The notes: generated by a model not told the origin, from the sequence alone. A stretch of DNA of 64,000 bases from Spirosoma fluviale (GCA_945901025.1 CAMDJW010000005.1:1-64000); one strand, 5' to 3'. Shown: positions 27,540-38,544, counted from the stretch's first letter. Translations and numbers: made by a program.

Positions 27540-28835
27540 CTAAGGTTTTAATCGACCTAGCAACCATGCACTCATTTTCTCACCTTGTTCAGGATAAGTC
27601 CAGTGGCCCGTGTCTAGCGCTAAGTATAATTCTTTCGGAGCTGAAATAACATTGTAAGCCGCATACATGGAAGTTGGCGGACAAGTTTCATCATTATACC
27701 CCCAAGAATAATACCCAGGAACCTTCACTCGACGAGCGAAATTCACCACATCATAATACGACAAAGTAGAAATTTTATCTTTTTTCTCATTCGCCGACCT
27801 ATTTACCTTATCAAAATAATGTGGCCAGCCACCTGCACGGTCAAACAAATAACCTGTCACGTCTGATAAGGCCGGATAAAAAGCACCTAAACTTTTAACT
27901 CGGGAGTCTAAAGCGGTAGTAATAATGGACAAAGCTCCTCCTTGGCTTCCCCCAGTAACCGCTAAATTACTGCCATCATATTGAGGCAAACTTGTCAGAA
28001 AATCATTCGCGCGCACGCATCCTAAATACACTCTCTTATAATAAAAACGATCCTTATCGTCCATATTATAATTAAAATAACCGGATAAAGGACCCGCACC
28101 CAAATCAGTATATACCGTTGGGTTCATGTCCACGGGAACCCCATGAATACCAATTTGAAAAGTAATTACCCCTTTCTCTGCCGTGGCAATATCACCCCCA
28201 TAGGCGCGTACACCCGCACCGGCAACCTGCAATAAAGCTGGGTATTTTCCCTCCTTTTTAGGCACACATAAAATTCCATAAAGCCGAGAACCTAAACGAT
28301 AATTTTGCAAATTAACGTGATATACATTCGTTTTTTCAGTACATCTCTCAGGCATCAATGTCATCTTTGCATCCATCGGAATCTTAGCCAAATCTTCTTT
28401 GGCTTTTTGCCAAAAAGCGTCAAAGTCGGCAGGATTCTCAACGGTTGGTTGAATGTTTCCTGGAGCAAATCCAGCCGTGGCAAGATTGCGGTATTCTTTT
28501 CCATCGACCTCAGCGATGGCTATACAACGAAGAAATCCAGCTTTTGACAATGTTCCTCCATCCACTTTAATAATACCAGTGGCTGCAATCGCTGATTTCT
28601 TTTGAGTAGGATCCTGTTTCTCTGGTCCTATTTCATAGCGAACGGAAGCATTTGGAACAAGACTTCCATTCTTCGTAACCGTAATGGTAAAATTCACTTT
28701 CTCTCCAATGCTATAATTCCAATTCGCATGATCAGCTGCAATCGCTACCTTAATGATTTTTTCTGTAGGTTGGCCAAAAGCCACAGATATTGCCATGATC
28801 GACAATAATCCAATAAACTGAATACGTTTCAACAT
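27540..28835 (-). CDS. Exported acetylxylan esterase-like hydrolase (CE7/AXE1 family)
   Basis: Signal peptide of about 21 residues (ends VAFG). An N-terminal beta-sandwich of about 110 residues comes next, followed by an alpha/beta-hydrolase of the AXE1/CE7 type. The nucleophile is Ser297 in GGSQGG. Asp in NDETCPP and His in DTGHWTYPE complete the triad. The family removes acetyl groups from sugars or antibiotics. The extra N-terminal domain is common in Bacteroidota versions. It starts 11 bases after the stop of the hybrid kinase, so it is probably co-transcribed with it. Periplasmic action on acetylated oligosaccharides is inferred. Confidence 0.88.
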   Translation of the reverse strand: MLKRIQFIGLLSIMAISVAFGQPTEKIIKVAIAADHANWNYSIGEKVNFTITVTKNGSLVPNASVRYEIGPEKQDPTQKKSAIAATGIIKVDGGTLSKAGFLRCIAIAEVDGKEYRNLATAGFAPGNIQPTVENPADFDAFWQKAKEDLAKIPMDAKMTLMPERCTEKTNVYHVNLQNYRLGSRLYGILCVPKKEGKYPALLQVAGAGVRAYGGDIATAEKGVITFQIGIHGVPVDMNPTVYTDLGAGPLSGYFNYNMDDKDRFYYKRVYLGCVRANDFLTSLPQYDGSNLAVTGGSQGGALSIITTALDSRVKSLGAFYPALSDVTGYLFDRAGGWPHYFDKVNRSANEKKDKISTLSYYDVVNFARRVKVPGYYSWGYNDETCPPTSMYAAYNVISAPKELYLALDTGHWTYPEQGEKMSAWLLGRLKP

Positions 28836-28846
28836 AATTAATAGGT

Positions 28847-31800
28847 TTAAAGGTTAACTATTTCAATTTCAAATTTATGCAATGCAGATGTAAGCCAAAT
28901 GATTTCTTCTTCAAAGTTTGTGAAATCGCATACCTTGGCTTTACTCTCGATCTTCTCACAAATTTCATGAACTTGAGAAGCACCCAAAGTTCCTGAATTT
29001 CCTTTTAAGGTATGCAACTCAGACTGAACACCTTGACAATCATTCAATCTATACGCCTTTTCAGCGATTTTAATTTGTTCTTTGGCTTCAATCATAAATT
29101 CAGCCAACATCCCTTTTACAAAGGCTAAATCCCCTCCCATAGCCTCAGATAAAGCATGAATAACCTCAATATCCATAACCAAAGAGGTTTTATTTTTTAT
29201 GAATTTACCTGATTTATTCTTTGAAATTTTTGCTTTTTTCCCTGTAACCCATTGAGTCACCATCTCAATCAATGATTGAGCTCGGATGGGTTTGGCTAAA
29301 TAATCATCCATCCCTACCGCCATAAATCGATCACGATCTTCTTTCATCGCATAAGCCGTCATAGCTATAATAGGAGGCAAATCAATGATATTTAAGTCTT
29401 TTAATTGCTTAGTTGTTTCCATCCCATCCATCTCAGGCATTTGAATATCCATCAAAACTAAGTCATAAGTCACATCAGCCTGCAATTTCAAGATGGCCTC
29501 TTTTCCACTAGACACGGAATCGACCTGACATCCCGACTTTTTCAATATTTGACTCGCGACTTTTCTGTTGGTCGAATTATCGTCGACCAATAAAATAGTG
29601 GGTCTTAACTCACTCAATTTTCCAAAGATCTCAAACGTTTGGTCTTCCTTGTGATCAATGGCAAATGCACGATTCCCTACTTTTAAATTGATTGTAAACC
29701 AAAAAGTACTTCCCACACCTACTGTTGATTCCACACCTACATCTCCATCCATCAGTTTACATATCTCACGAGAAATGGCCAAACCTAAACCTGTTCCTCC
29801 ATGAACTTTTGTCGTTGAATTGTCAAGTTGTTGGAACGAATTAAATAGTATTTTTAAATCAGCCTCACTAATGCCTACGCCAGTATCAGAAACTTGTACA
29901 TGTAAATCAAACCGATCGTCTATTTTATTTAGAACCGAAACGTCAATTTGAATATTACCGTTCTCCGTAAATTTAAGTGCATTGGAAGTCAGATTTGATA
30001 ATACTTGCAACAAGCGAGTTTCATCTACTTGAACACATTCGGGTATATCAGCTGCTAAATCAAAGGATAAAGTATTTCCTTTCTGCTTAGCAATTTGAGA
30101 AAACAAAGCCATCAAACGCTCAAAAACGTCTCTTATGATAATATCTCGAGGATGTAAAGCCATTTTACCAGCTTCAATCTTGGCTAAATCTAGAATGTCA
30201 TTTAAAATATTTAAAAGCGTATCCGATGATTTTTTGATCGTTTGAACATAGTCCATTTGTTCTGAATCCAAGCTCGTGTCACTCAACATATCCACCATGC
30301 CTATCACTCCATTCATAGGTGTACGAATCTCATGACTCATATTCGCCAAAAACTGTTCCTTCACTTTAAGGGAATATTCAGCCTGCTCGCGAGCAAAAAC
30401 TAATTCACTTTGGTATTTTTTCAAATCAGTAATATCACGAGCGATACCTGAAACTTCTTGAATGGACCCCTGGGCCAAAATTGGATTCAAATAAACTTCA
30501 AGCCATTTTTCAGCACCTTCCTTAGTCCGTAATTCAAGCTCAAAATGTTGCTTTTTACCCCGAAAAGCGGCTTTATACTTATCTTCTAAGGGACGGCGCT
30601 CTTCAGGTGGCAACAGTTTAAAACCCATGGTCTCGGTCGAAAAATTCAATTGAGGACTCATGTTAAGTTGCTTCTCCAATAAGTCAGCATACTCAAGATT
30701 AAAACTTGTCAACATCAACCGCTTGTTGACCGACCACATTAAATGGGAACTGCCCTCGAAAATCGCACTTAAACGAGCTGTTTCACGAGCCAAAGCCTCT
30801 TCTGCCTGCTTTCTAGCGATAGCCAACGCTACTTGACCCGAGATAAAATTTAATAACTCCAAATCTCGGTTTTCGTACTTATTGACCCGCTCATACGATT
30901 TAACCCCAATAATGCCAGTCACCCGATCACCGATTCGCAATGGAACGCAAAGCATTACCTTGGGCACCACCCCATATAAATAAATAACCTTTTCTTCCGC
31001 CAATTTATGAATTTCATCATCATGCAAAATCAATGGCTTATTGGCCATAATGGCATATTCAGTTAAACCATTACCTAATTTTCGCTTGGTAAAATGAACT
31101 CTAGAATTGAAATATTCATCGATGTAATAAGGAAAATAAAGAAAGCTTTTAGCCGGATCATATTGCGCAATAAAGAAGTTCTTTACGTCAATCACCTCCC
31201 CTAATTGCTTGTGGATATTCACATACAAATCGTCCAGATTCGTGGAATTAATGGCCACTTGGGCAATGGAAGAAAATAATTTATTGGCCCTCTCAGCCCG
31301 AACTTTTGCAGTTGAATTATGCAAAATACAGCGATAGGCTGTAGGCAATCCCTTTTCAAACCGACAAGTCACCGAGCCGCTGACATATAATCGACGGCCA
31401 TCTTTCCGCTTAAAAACAGCGGTAAATTCCGTTAATTCTTCCCCTTTACTAAGTTTTGTGAATTGATCGATCGTGATGTGGGCAAACTCAGGATGCAAAA
31501 CATCTTGCAATTTCAAATCCTTTGCTTCTTCTTCTGAATAGCCCATGGTTTCTAGCCATGCCTTATTGACAAATAAAAACCGACCCGAAATACCCGTTAT
31601 TTGAATTAGGTCGGTCGTATTATTAATCAAGTCTTGAAGTTGGGAATTCGATCTATTTAATGCCTCTGTCACCTTTTTTCGCTCCGTGACATCCTCGCCA
31701 ATGATACTTAAAAAGGTATTTGAATCTGATTCACTAACGATGGTGGAAGAAACCTCCACCCATTTAACCGCGCCAGTTTTAGTTATGTAATTTCTTTCTC

Positions 31801-32044
31801 TTTCTTCAAATAATCCACCAGAGGCAATCGCCTTATTAAATGAAGTTCGTCTCGCCTCACTTTCATCGGCTGGCAATAGAGTAGAGAAAAAATCTTTCCC
31901 ATTTAATTCCGATGGCTCGTAGCCTAAAATAGTATGTGTAAAGGCGTTGGCATGGACAATGATACCGTCCGTTGACATAATAAGACCAAAAAGCTTTACG
32001 CCCTCTAATGTCCTTATCAAATTATCAGTGGAAGCTTGCTCCAT
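28847..32044 (-). CDS. Hybrid sensor histidine kinase (PAS-PAS-GAF-PAS-HisKA-HATPase-REC-HPt)
   Basis: From ATG 32044 (MEQASTDNL) the protein has 1065 residues. The open frame reaches 32131 but would overlap rsmA on the other strand. Order: PAS (about 15-120), PAS (about 140-250), GAF (about 275-415), PAS (about 425-550), HisKA with His571 in [11 protein letters not shown], HATPase_c with DTGVGI and GTGLGLAI, receiver with Asp866 in [11 protein letters not shown], and HPt with [12 protein letters not shown]. No membrane segment is seen, so it is a cytoplasmic phosphorelay. The output regulator is not in the window. The CE7 esterase follows after 11 bases. Confidence 0.95.
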   Translation of the reverse strand: MEQASTDNLIRTLEGVKLFGLIMSTDGIIVHANAFTHTILGYEPSELNGKDFFSTLLPADESEARRTSFNKAIASGGLFEERERNYITKTGAVKWVEVSSTIVSESDSNTFLSIIGEDVTERKKVTEALNRSNSQLQDLINNTTDLIQITGISGRFLFVNKAWLETMGYSEEEAKDLKLQDVLHPEFAHITIDQFTKLSKGEELTEFTAVFKRKDGRRLYVSGSVTCRFEKGLPTAYRCILHNSTAKVRAERANKLFSSIAQVAINSTNLDDLYVNIHKQLGEVIDVKNFFIAQYDPAKSFLYFPYYIDEYFNSRVHFTKRKLGNGLTEYAIMANKPLILHDDEIHKLAEEKVIYLYGVVPKVMLCVPLRIGDRVTGIIGVKSYERVNKYENRDLELLNFISGQVALAIARKQAEEALARETARLSAIFEGSSHLMWSVNKRLMLTSFNLEYADLLEKQLNMSPQLNFSTETMGFKLLPPEERRPLEDKYKAAFRGKKQHFELELRTKEGAEKWLEVYLNPILAQGSIQEVSGIARDITDLKKYQSELVFAREQAEYSLKVKEQFLANMSHEIRTPMNGVIGMVDMLSDTSLDSEQMDYVQTIKKSSDTLLNILNDILDLAKIEAGKMALHPRDIIIRDVFERLMALFSQIAKQKGNTLSFDLAADIPECVQVDETRLLQVLSNLTSNALKFTENGNIQIDVSVLNKIDDRFDLHVQVSDTGVGISEADLKILFNSFQQLDNSTTKVHGGTGLGLAISREICKLMDGDVGVESTVGVGSTFWFTINLKVGNRAFAIDHKEDQTFEIFGKLSELRPTILLVDDNSTNRKVASQILKKSGCQVDSVSSGKEAILKLQADVTYDLVLMDIQMPEMDGMETTKQLKDLNIIDLPPIIAMTAYAMKEDRDRFMAVGMDDYLAKPIRAQSLIEMVTQWVTGKKAKISKNKSGKFIKNKTSLVMDIEVIHALSEAMGGDLAFVKGMLAEFMIEAKEQIKIAEKAYRLNDCQGVQSELHTLKGNSGTLGASQVHEICEKIESKAKVCDFTNFEEEIIWLTSALHKFEIEIVNL

Positions 32045-32065
32045 GGGTAAATTTAAAATTTTGCC

Positions 32066-32098
32066 TAAATGTACGAAAAAGGGCTTAATTTTACTCAA
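32066..32098 (-). promoter_or_regulatory. Putative promoter for the hybrid kinase
   Basis: On the minus strand TTG (32096-32098), a 22-base spacer and TACATTTA (32066-32073) match TTG-N17-23-TAnnTTTG except for the final base. The kinase ATG is 21 bases downstream of the -7 box. Confidence 0.4.
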
Positions 32099-32115
32099 TA
32101 AACCCAGAAGCGCAC

Positions 32116-32898
32116 GTGCAAGTAAGAGCAAAGAAAAGTCTAGGACAGCATTTTTTAAAGGATTTAGACGCAGCTAAGCGAATAGTGGATGGGCTTCAAC
32201 CTAATGGTGCCTATAACAAAGTATTGGAAATAGGACCAGGAATGGGGGTTTTGACGCAGTTTTTGGTCAAAAAAACGGAATATCAAACTTCGTTAATTGA
32301 GATAGATCAGGAATCTGTAGCCTACTTAAGAAAAAATTACCTTGAGTTTACTGGACCTAGGTTGATCGATGGCGACTTTCTGAGGTACCCATTAGAAGAT
32401 ATTTTTGGTGAAGAAAAATTCGGGATTGTTGGCAATTTTCCCTACTTCATTTCCACTCAAATATTTTTCAGAGTCTTGGAATATAAAGACCAATGTGTCG
32501 AAATCGTAGGCATGCTACAAAAGGAAGTAGCAGTAAGATTAGCTGCAAAACCAGGCAACAAAGATTATGGGATATTAAGTGTATTACTCCAAGCCCATTA
32601 CGACATTGAATATTTATTTAGCTTAGGACCTGAGGTGTTTACTCCTCCCCCTAAAGTCAATTCAGGCGTCATACGATTGGTGCGAAATTGGGATAAAAAA
32701 CTGGAATGTGATCCCGCAAAATTTAAGGCTTTGGTCAAAATGGCCTTTAATCAAAGGAGGAAAACACTTAGGAATGCCCTTAGGTCATTGCAATTATCCG
32801 ATCACCCTCTTTTAACCAAAAGAGCTGAGCAATTAGGAGTACCCGAATTCACGGAATTAACTGAATTGTGGAAAGCTCAGGGATATCCAGGGGCCTAA
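32116..32898 (+). CDS. rsmA: 16S rRNA dimethyladenosine transferase
   Basis: Dimethylates two adjacent adenosines near the 3' end of 16S rRNA. SAM-binding block [12 protein letters not shown], catalytic NFPYFIS (family N-L/F-PY) and C-terminal [14 protein letters not shown] are diagnostic. The start is a GTG at 32116, because the family's opening [12 protein letters not shown] follows within 5 residues and no ATG is in frame upstream. Length 260 is normal. The adjacent kinase gene is divergent, with 71 bases between starts. Confidence 0.96.
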   Translation: MQVRAKKSLGQHFLKDLDAAKRIVDGLQPNGAYNKVLEIGPGMGVLTQFLVKKTEYQTSLIEIDQESVAYLRKNYLEFTGPRLIDGDFLRYPLEDIFGEEKFGIVGNFPYFISTQIFFRVLEYKDQCVEIVGMLQKEVAVRLAAKPGNKDYGILSVLLQAHYDIEYLFSLGPEVFTPPPKVNSGVIRLVRNWDKKLECDPAKFKALVKMAFNQRRKTLRNALRSLQLSDHPLLTKRAEQLGVPEFTELTELWKAQGYPGA

Positions 32899-32920
32899 TT
32901 CAGGATATCTTCCTTTCAAA

Positions 32921-32953
32921 TTGCCTGATTTAAGCCAATATTTTATAAATTTG
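32921..32953 (+). promoter_or_regulatory. Putative promoter for mgtE
   Basis: TTG at 32921-32923, a 22-base spacer and a perfect -7 box TAAATTTG at 32946-32953. The mgtE ATG follows 29 bases later. Confidence 0.55.
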
Positions 32954-32982
32954 TAGATTATTCATTTTCTAAACCTCAAATC

Positions 32983-34359
32983 ATGGAAGTAGTAAACACA
33001 CAACACCTTCCGTTTGAACTCACTAAAGAGTACTTAGAAGAGGTTCGCTTGTTGATTCAAAATCAGGCGACAGAAGAAATTATTCGAAAAACAGACGAGC
33101 TTTTTCCGGCTGATATCACTAATATCTTAATCGAATTAACCGGAGAAGAAGCTAAATATATTGTACTCCTATTAGATACTAAAATTGCCGCTGAGATTAT
33201 CTCGACCATTGACGCGGACGATCGTAAAAAGTTTTTAAAAAATTTCAACTCAAACGAAATAGCTGAATACATCAATGTAATTGATTCAGATGACGCTGTT
33301 GACATTTTAAATGAGCAGCCCGTTCGCGTGCGAGAAGAAGTAATCGCACTTTTAAAAGACCGCGAACAAGCTAGGTTCATTATTGACCTTATGCATTATG
33401 ATGAGGATTGTGCGGGGGGATTAATGCAAAAGGAGTTAATCAAAATCAATGTCAAGCAAACGGTTACAGAATGTGTGGAGGAAATTCGCCGACAAGCCGA
33501 AGATGTGGAGAAAGTCTATTCCGTTTATGTCGTAGATGATGACGGCAAATTACTAGGAACTGTTTCTTTAAAGAAAATAATTTTAGCCAAGCGAGGATCA
33601 AAAATACAAGATGTATACGAAGACGATGAAATCGTGTCCGTTCAAACGTATGTTGCTGGGGAGGAAGTGGCTGACATTATGCAAAAGTATGACCTTGAGG
33701 CGATTCCTGTGATCAATATTCAAGGCCGACTTTTAGGACGAATCACCATTGACGACGTGGTCGATTTTATCACCGAATCAGCTCAAGAGGATATTCAAGT
33801 CATGGCCGGTATCTCGGAGGACGTCGAAGAAGATGACTCCATTTGGCTTTTAGTTCGTTCGCGTTTACCTTGGTTAATTGGCGGTATGGTCGGTAGTTTT
33901 TTTGCCGCTAAAATCATTGATCGTTTTGATGACACTATCGCTCTTTTACCAGCAATTTCCGCATTTATACCGCTAATTGGGTCAACAGGTGGTAATGTGG
34001 GAATTCAATCTTCGTCCTTAATTGTTCAAAGTTTGGCAGATAAAAGCGGTCTTGACACGACGCTTTGGAAACGACTTCAAAAAGTTTTAATTGTGGCCTT
34101 CATCAATGCCATCATTGCAGCCATTTTTGCTTTTGGATGTTCGCTACTGGTGGATTCTGGTGAAATTATGTTGTCCACCACTGTGTCGATTTCCCTATTT
34201 GCCGTGGTTATGCTTGCTTCATTAATGGGAACCATCACTCCATTAGTTTTAAACCAATTGAAAATTAACCCTGCAGTGGCTAGTGGTCCTTTCATCACAA
34301 CGACCAATGATATATTAGGTTATGGAGTTTATTTCATGATTGTCTATTTATTATTGTAG
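32983..34359 (+). CDS. mgtE: Magnesium transporter MgtE
   Basis: Mg2+ channel/transporter of the inner membrane. Acidic N domain (about 15-135, with repeated ADDRKKFLKNF-type units), two CBS domains (about 145-265; VDDDGKLLGTVSLKKI and INIQGRLLGRITIDD), an acidic plug-helix region, and five membrane helices from about 290. The membrane part holds PLIGSTGGNVGIQSSSLIVQ and the C-terminal INPAVASGPFITTTND, which contains the pore Asp. First gene of a close run with dtd, the MazG-like gene and the hydroxyacid dehydrogenase. Confidence 0.96.
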   Translation: MEVVNTQHLPFELTKEYLEEVRLLIQNQATEEIIRKTDELFPADITNILIELTGEEAKYIVLLLDTKIAAEIISTIDADDRKKFLKNFNSNEIAEYINVIDSDDAVDILNEQPVRVREEVIALLKDREQARFIIDLMHYDEDCAGGLMQKELIKINVKQTVTECVEEIRRQAEDVEKVYSVYVVDDDGKLLGTVSLKKIILAKRGSKIQDVYEDDEIVSVQTYVAGEEVADIMQKYDLEAIPVINIQGRLLGRITIDDVVDFITESAQEDIQVMAGISEDVEEDDSIWLLVRSRLPWLIGGMVGSFFAAKIIDRFDDTIALLPAISAFIPLIGSTGGNVGIQSSSLIVQSLADKSGLDTTLWKRLQKVLIVAFINAIIAAIFAFGCSLLVDSGEIMLSTTVSISLFAVVMLASLMGTITPLVLNQLKINPAVASGPFITTTNDILGYGVYFMIVYLLL

Positions 34360-34362
34360 GGG

Positions 34363-34815
34363 ATGATCGCGGTAGTCCAACGAGTTTCTGAGGCGCAGCT
34401 TCATATAAACTATCAATTACATGCCAATATAGAGAAAGGTTTTGTGGTGCTTTTAGGCATTCATGAAACGGACACGATGGAGGATGTTCAATATTTATCC
34501 AATAAAATAAGTGGGTTACGAATTTTTTCTGATGCGGAAGGGAAAATGAATTTGGACTTATCCCAAGTAGATGGCAATATTTTGTTGGTCAGTCAATTTA
34601 CTTTAATCGCATCGACCAAAAAAGGAAATCGGCCAAGTTTCATTGAAGCTAGTCGGCCAGAGCAAGCCATACCCCTTTATGAGGAAATGTGTAGACAATT
34701 AACGTTTAAACTCACCAAACCAATTCAAACAGGGGTTTTTGGTGCAGATATGAAAGTTTCACTGATCAATGATGGCCCTGTAACCATCATCATAGACTCA
34801 AAAAATCCTAGCTAA
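34363..34815 (+). CDS. dtd: D-aminoacyl-tRNA deacylase
   Basis: Removes D-amino acids (and glycine mischarged on tRNA-Ala). The catalytic blocks SQFTL and NDGPVT (Gly-cis-Pro type motif) are both present, in 150 residues, the normal size. The start is 3 bases after the mgtE stop. The stop overlaps the next ATG (TAATG). Confidence 0.95.
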   Translation: MIAVVQRVSEAQLHINYQLHANIEKGFVVLLGIHETDTMEDVQYLSNKISGLRIFSDAEGKMNLDLSQVDGNILLVSQFTLIASTKKGNRPSFIEASRPEQAIPLYEEMCRQLTFKLTKPIQTGVFGADMKVSLINDGPVTIIIDSKNPS

Positions 34816-35144
34816 TGACCTTACTAGAATCACAAAAATTAGTAGACACATGGATCAAAGAAGTGGGTGTTCGATATTTCAACGAGCTCACCAACATGGC
34901 CATGTTGACGGAAGAGGTGGGAGAAGTGGCCCGTATTATTGCCCGAAGATACGGGGAACAATCAGAAAAAGAGTCGGATAAAAACAAAGATTTAGGGGAA
35001 GAAATGGCGGATGTTTTGTTTGTGCTCATATGTTTGGCCAACCAAACTGGAGTTGATTTACAAGAGGCATTCACTAAAAGTTTATTGAAAAAGACAGAAA
35101 GAGATAAAGAAAGACATCAGAATAACCCAAAACTAAAATCATGA
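34815..35144 (+). CDS. MazG-like nucleotide pyrophosphohydrolase
   Basis: 109 residues with the helical metal-binding signature of the all-alpha NTP pyrophosphatase superfamily: EEVGEVARII and, about 45 residues later, LGEEMADVLFVLI. Such enzymes hydrolyse (d)NTPs to NMPs and PPi, often as house-cleaning enzymes. Overlaps dtd by TAATG and the next gene by ATGA, so it is translationally coupled to both neighbours. Confidence 0.9.
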   Translation: MTLLESQKLVDTWIKEVGVRYFNELTNMAMLTEEVGEVARIIARRYGEQSEKESDKNKDLGEEMADVLFVLICLANQTGVDLQEAFTKSLLKKTERDKERHQNNPKLKS

Positions 35145-36091
35145 AAATTTTAAGTTTAGATGGATTTACCCTATTTCAAAAAGATTTAGATGCATCTGTT
35201 TTTAAAAAATATGGCGACATTGTTTTTCGGGATCGTACTTCACGTAATGAATTAAAAAGCGTCGACCATTCCGCGGAAGTAATCATAACAAATAAATGTC
35301 CTATTAGCGCGGATGATTTAACTTTATTCCCAAACCTTAAATTGATTTTAGTTTCAGCCACTGGATTTAACATCGTGGATGTACAGGCATGCAAGGAAAA
35401 AGGAATTCAAGTGTCTAATGTTCCAAATTATGGGACATTTTCTGTCGCCCAACATGCCTTAGCGATGATGTTGAATTACAGTAATCAGATTGATTTACAT
35501 GAAAAATCGGTCAAAAGAGGTGAATGGACTACCAATCAAGATTGGTCCTATACCCTAAGTCCCATTCGCGAGTGGCATGGGAAAATATTGGGGATTATAG
35601 GCATGGGCAACATAGGCCAAGCATTCGCCAATATGGCTGAAAGTTTAGGCATGCAGGTTATTTATCACCACACGAAAGATTTAAAACTAGCCAATCGGAA
35701 GTTTGTAGACATAAATGAATTAGCATCCACATCTGATGTCATTAGTTTGCACTGCCCACTCACGCCCAAGACGAACAAAATGATTCATAGCGAATTTCTT
35801 TCCTTCATGAAAAGCAGTTCTATTTTAATCAACACGTCAAGAGGTGGTTTAATTGATTCAATTGATCTGAAATCAGCTTTAATTTCAGGCCAAATTAGCG
35901 CTGCACTTCTAGATGTATTGGAGGTAGAGCCACCGGCCACAGGCCATCCATTAATAGGTATTTCAAATGCTATAATTACTCCTCACATTGCTTGGATAAG
36001 CTTGGAAGCCAGAAAAAGAATTGTGACCTCCTTAGAAAATACATTAAAATTATATGTACTAGGAAAGATTGTCAATTGCGTCAACCCTTAG
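35141..36091 (+). CDS. D-2-hydroxyacid dehydrogenase (NAD-dependent, glycerate/hydroxypyruvate type)
   Basis: Rossmann motif GIIGMGNIGQAFANMAESLG, catalytic Arg in LINTSRGGLIDS, Glu in DVLEVEPP and His in ITPHIAW. At 316 residues it has the usual length and resembles the glycerate/hydroxypyruvate reductase branch. The exact 2-hydroxyacid is not determinable. Overlaps the MazG-like gene by ATGA, and its last 4 bases overlap the lipoprotein gene on the other strand. Confidence 0.9.
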   Translation: MKILSLDGFTLFQKDLDASVFKKYGDIVFRDRTSRNELKSVDHSAEVIITNKCPISADDLTLFPNLKLILVSATGFNIVDVQACKEKGIQVSNVPNYGTFSVAQHALAMMLNYSNQIDLHEKSVKRGEWTTNQDWSYTLSPIREWHGKILGIIGMGNIGQAFANMAESLGMQVIYHHTKDLKLANRKFVDINELASTSDVISLHCPLTPKTNKMIHSEFLSFMKSSSILINTSRGGLIDSIDLKSALISGQISAALLDVLEVEPPATGHPLIGISNAIITPHIAWISLEARKRIVTSLENTLKLYVLGKIVNCVNP

Positions 36092-36756
36092 TTAGGCATT
36101 TGACTTTTCTGAATGCGACTTCCTATTTTCATTCCTTCAGATTTTGATGGAATATTTGGGATGACAATGGATATTAGATCGAGCTTTGGATTTAGTTTTT
36201 GAATATCAGGATGCCTCACATCGAACTCGACTTCCCCAGATATCAATTTATAAGCTTCATCAGAAATTCCGGGGTGTTCATTCGAGGCATTAGAAAACAC
36301 AGCCAAATGACTCAGAGTGGAATCACCGGTTAATTTTCCACCTTCCCAACTAACCACAGAGCCTCCATGAGACCAATTAAATCCTGAAAGGGTGAAGTTT
36401 TTTGCGTTAATCGTTTGAACATCAGTCAATGTCATGCCTAAATAAAGTCCAGAATTTGTTTTCCAATCTGCGCTTTCGCCTTTAATCGTCACATCGACGA
36501 TTTTCGTATCATGAAAATACACAAACGCTTGTTTGGGGGAATTGGGGAAAATAATACTGCCTTTCAACGTATCATCACCAATCACCCAAGAGGTGTCATT
36601 GATGATATTTTCTGGTCCATATTTTAATTTTAAGCCATCCAAAGTTTGGCAATCAAGGACTTCATTTAAGCTACTAAATGTTTGAACTTGCTTATTTTCC
36701 TGTGTGCAGGCAAGAGAGGATATGATAAAAAAAAGTAGGAATGACCTTTGAAACAT
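36088..36756 (-). CDS. Putative lipoprotein, unrecognised
   Basis: 222 residues. The N-terminus MFQRSFLLFFIISSLAC gives a lipobox (SLAC) with Cys17 as probable lipid-modified residue. The rest is soluble, without catalytic motifs I recognise. A tryptophan-rich middle (GFNWSHGGSVVSWEGGKL) stands out. It lies 82 bases downstream of the outer-membrane barrel gene and may belong to the same unit, or use its own -7 box at 36776-36783. Probably faces the periplasm. Confidence 0.75.
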   Translation of the reverse strand: MFQRSFLLFFIISSLACTQENKQVQTFSSLNEVLDCQTLDGLKLKYGPENIINDTSWVIGDDTLKGSIIFPNSPKQAFVYFHDTKIVDVTIKGESADWKTNSGLYLGMTLTDVQTINAKNFTLSGFNWSHGGSVVSWEGGKLTGDSTLSHLAVFSNASNEHPGISDEAYKLISGEVEFDVRHPDIQKLNPKLDLISIVIPNIPSKSEGMKIGSRIQKSQMPN

Positions 36757-36775
36757 ATCTGATTAGTTTAAAAAA

Positions 36776-36783
36776 CAAAAATA
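36776..36783 (-). promoter_or_regulatory. Putative -7 box for the lipoprotein gene
   Basis: Minus strand TATTTTTG, a perfect TAnnTTTG, 20 bases before the ATG at 36756. No TTG box at the standard spacing. Confidence 0.35.
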
Positions 36784-36838
36784 ATCAAAAGAAAAAGATC
36801 TTGGCCAGCGAAACGAAATACCTGACAAAAATCAATGA

Positions 36839-38542
36839 TTAAAATGAGTAACCAAACCCGGCATTAAAATTAAGCCCTTGAACAGCATAATTCATATAGC
36901 GTTGATACGCTTTACCCGTTAAATTATTTCCTTGAATATGAAAACTTGTATTAGGGTTAAGCTGATAATGCAATTTAATATTTAAGTCCATGATGTCCTC
37001 TAATACAACGGCCTTTTGAGTTTTTAGATTACGAGCATATAAGCCTTTAATGATGTATACATCGGGTGACAATAAAAGTTTATTGGATAATCTAATTGAA
37101 TTGGTCCAGGAAGCCACCAAATTAGGCCTATGAAAAGGCTTTTCAATAACTAAGTTGTCGTAAGTTGCCGCGTCAAATTTTATTCCAGTGGTAATACCTT
37201 CAGCCATCTTAAAATTAAAGTGACCTGTTAAATTGACTACTTTCACCTTCTTTTCGCCACCAACATAAATCAATTCAAAAGCACCATTTTGAGTCGTTGA
37301 ATTGACAAAAAATGGAAGATCAGCGTATTCAGAATAGGCATACTTAATTTCAAAATCGACATACTTTTCAGTAGTTCCCTTAATTCCACCATACACATTT
37401 CCAACTTGGCTTGTATTTTTAACCAAAGTTTTGGCTCCAAGCCAAGGCAATTCAGTTGTAAAATTGGACAAAGAATTAAACTGCACATCTCCTCCTACCC
37501 CACCGAATAAATGAAAGATATCAGAAGGCGCAAAATCAATCGATATTTGAGGAAAAACACTCCCTTGTGATTTAGTAGCTATCCCATCACTCGAATTAAT
37601 AATATTTAAACCTACTTGCAAAGCAATTCGGGCTCCAGAAAACTGAATTTTTGGCTTTAATCGATAAAATTGTCTCCTTAGACTTGTACCCTGATTAAGT
37701 TCTGATAAGATAAAATCAGCATCGATTTGTCCAATCAAATTAGGACTAAAATCGGTAGAATATTGAAATTTGGATTGAGAAACCCATTCCGATTCATTTT
37801 TTTGATTAGAGAAAAAATGAAAGGAAGAAGTACCAGAATAATCAGATTTACCCTCCTTGTCCGAATTACTAAAATTACCTGAAACTAGAAAACGATTATT
37901 CACTACTTCTATATCGCGAATCGTGTAATACTTGGGGATTTCTTGCATACCGTAAAATGCAGTTGAATTTTCTTTATAAGAAACCCGACTATCCCAAAAA
38001 ACTTTCTTACCAAAACTACGACTTGAAAAGCGAACTTCATTTTCGCTTCTTCCTGAATATTCATTTAAAACAGAGCCGGTTTGATTGGCATCATGATTTA
38101 CATACAAGCCTAAAAATTTATTCTCCCTAGGAGCGTAACCCGTATTAAAATTAAACAAAGTGCGTCCGTAATTCCCAATCCCAAATTTGGCAATATTCGT
38201 ATTTTTAACCGTAACTATGGCTAATTTAGATCCATTGATTTGCAGTTTCAATGCCTCAGGTTCAGTGAATTTAGGTAATGAATCCAAGGGCCAATTCCTT
38301 GATTCCATTTTTAAAATAACAGATGGAGATTCTATTTTAAAGGAAGGTAATTCGTCAAATTTTCGATCTGAAACCTTAAAGTCAATTGATTTTTTAGCCC
38401 CTCCAAAAGTAGTAATGACACTTCGGTCAATCGTTCCTTTCTGTGCCCACAAGGTAGTGCTAGCAAATAAACCCACAAGACACAAAAAATGTCTCAGAAG
38501 AATCCCATTACCTTTATACACGTGTATTATCATTTTCAACAT
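36839..38542 (-). CDS. Outer-membrane beta-barrel protein, TPR-linked
   Basis: 567 residues with a signal peptide (hydrophobic stretch about 17-33, ending LWAQ) and alternating aromatic beta-strands to an aromatic C-terminus (NFNAGFGYSF). LNPNTSFHIQGNNLTGKAYQRY resembles the last strands of TonB-dependent receptors, but no plug domain or TonB box is apparent, so this is a porin-like or receptor-derived barrel. It begins 2 bases after the stop of the long TPR protein, so the two are coupled and probably work together in the envelope. The transported substrate, if any, is unknown. Confidence 0.82.
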   Translation of the reverse strand: MLKMIIHVYKGNGILLRHFLCLVGLFASTTLWAQKGTIDRSVITTFGGAKKSIDFKVSDRKFDELPSFKIESPSVILKMESRNWPLDSLPKFTEPEALKLQINGSKLAIVTVKNTNIAKFGIGNYGRTLFNFNTGYAPRENKFLGLYVNHDANQTGSVLNEYSGRSENEVRFSSRSFGKKVFWDSRVSYKENSTAFYGMQEIPKYYTIRDIEVVNNRFLVSGNFSNSDKEGKSDYSGTSSFHFFSNQKNESEWVSQSKFQYSTDFSPNLIGQIDADFILSELNQGTSLRRQFYRLKPKIQFSGARIALQVGLNIINSSDGIATKSQGSVFPQISIDFAPSDIFHLFGGVGGDVQFNSLSNFTTELPWLGAKTLVKNTSQVGNVYGGIKGTTEKYVDFEIKYAYSEYADLPFFVNSTTQNGAFELIYVGGEKKVKVVNLTGHFNFKMAEGITTGIKFDAATYDNLVIEKPFHRPNLVASWTNSIRLSNKLLLSPDVYIIKGLYARNLKTQKAVVLEDIMDLNIKLHYQLNPNTSFHIQGNNLTGKAYQRYMNYAVQGLNFNAGFGYSF

Positions 38543-38544
38543 CC

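Noticed and set aside
32045-32131. Extended N-terminus of the hybrid kinase
   Set aside because: It would overlap the divergent rsmA gene. ATG 32044 is followed by a normal PAS beginning and preceded by a promoter-like box.
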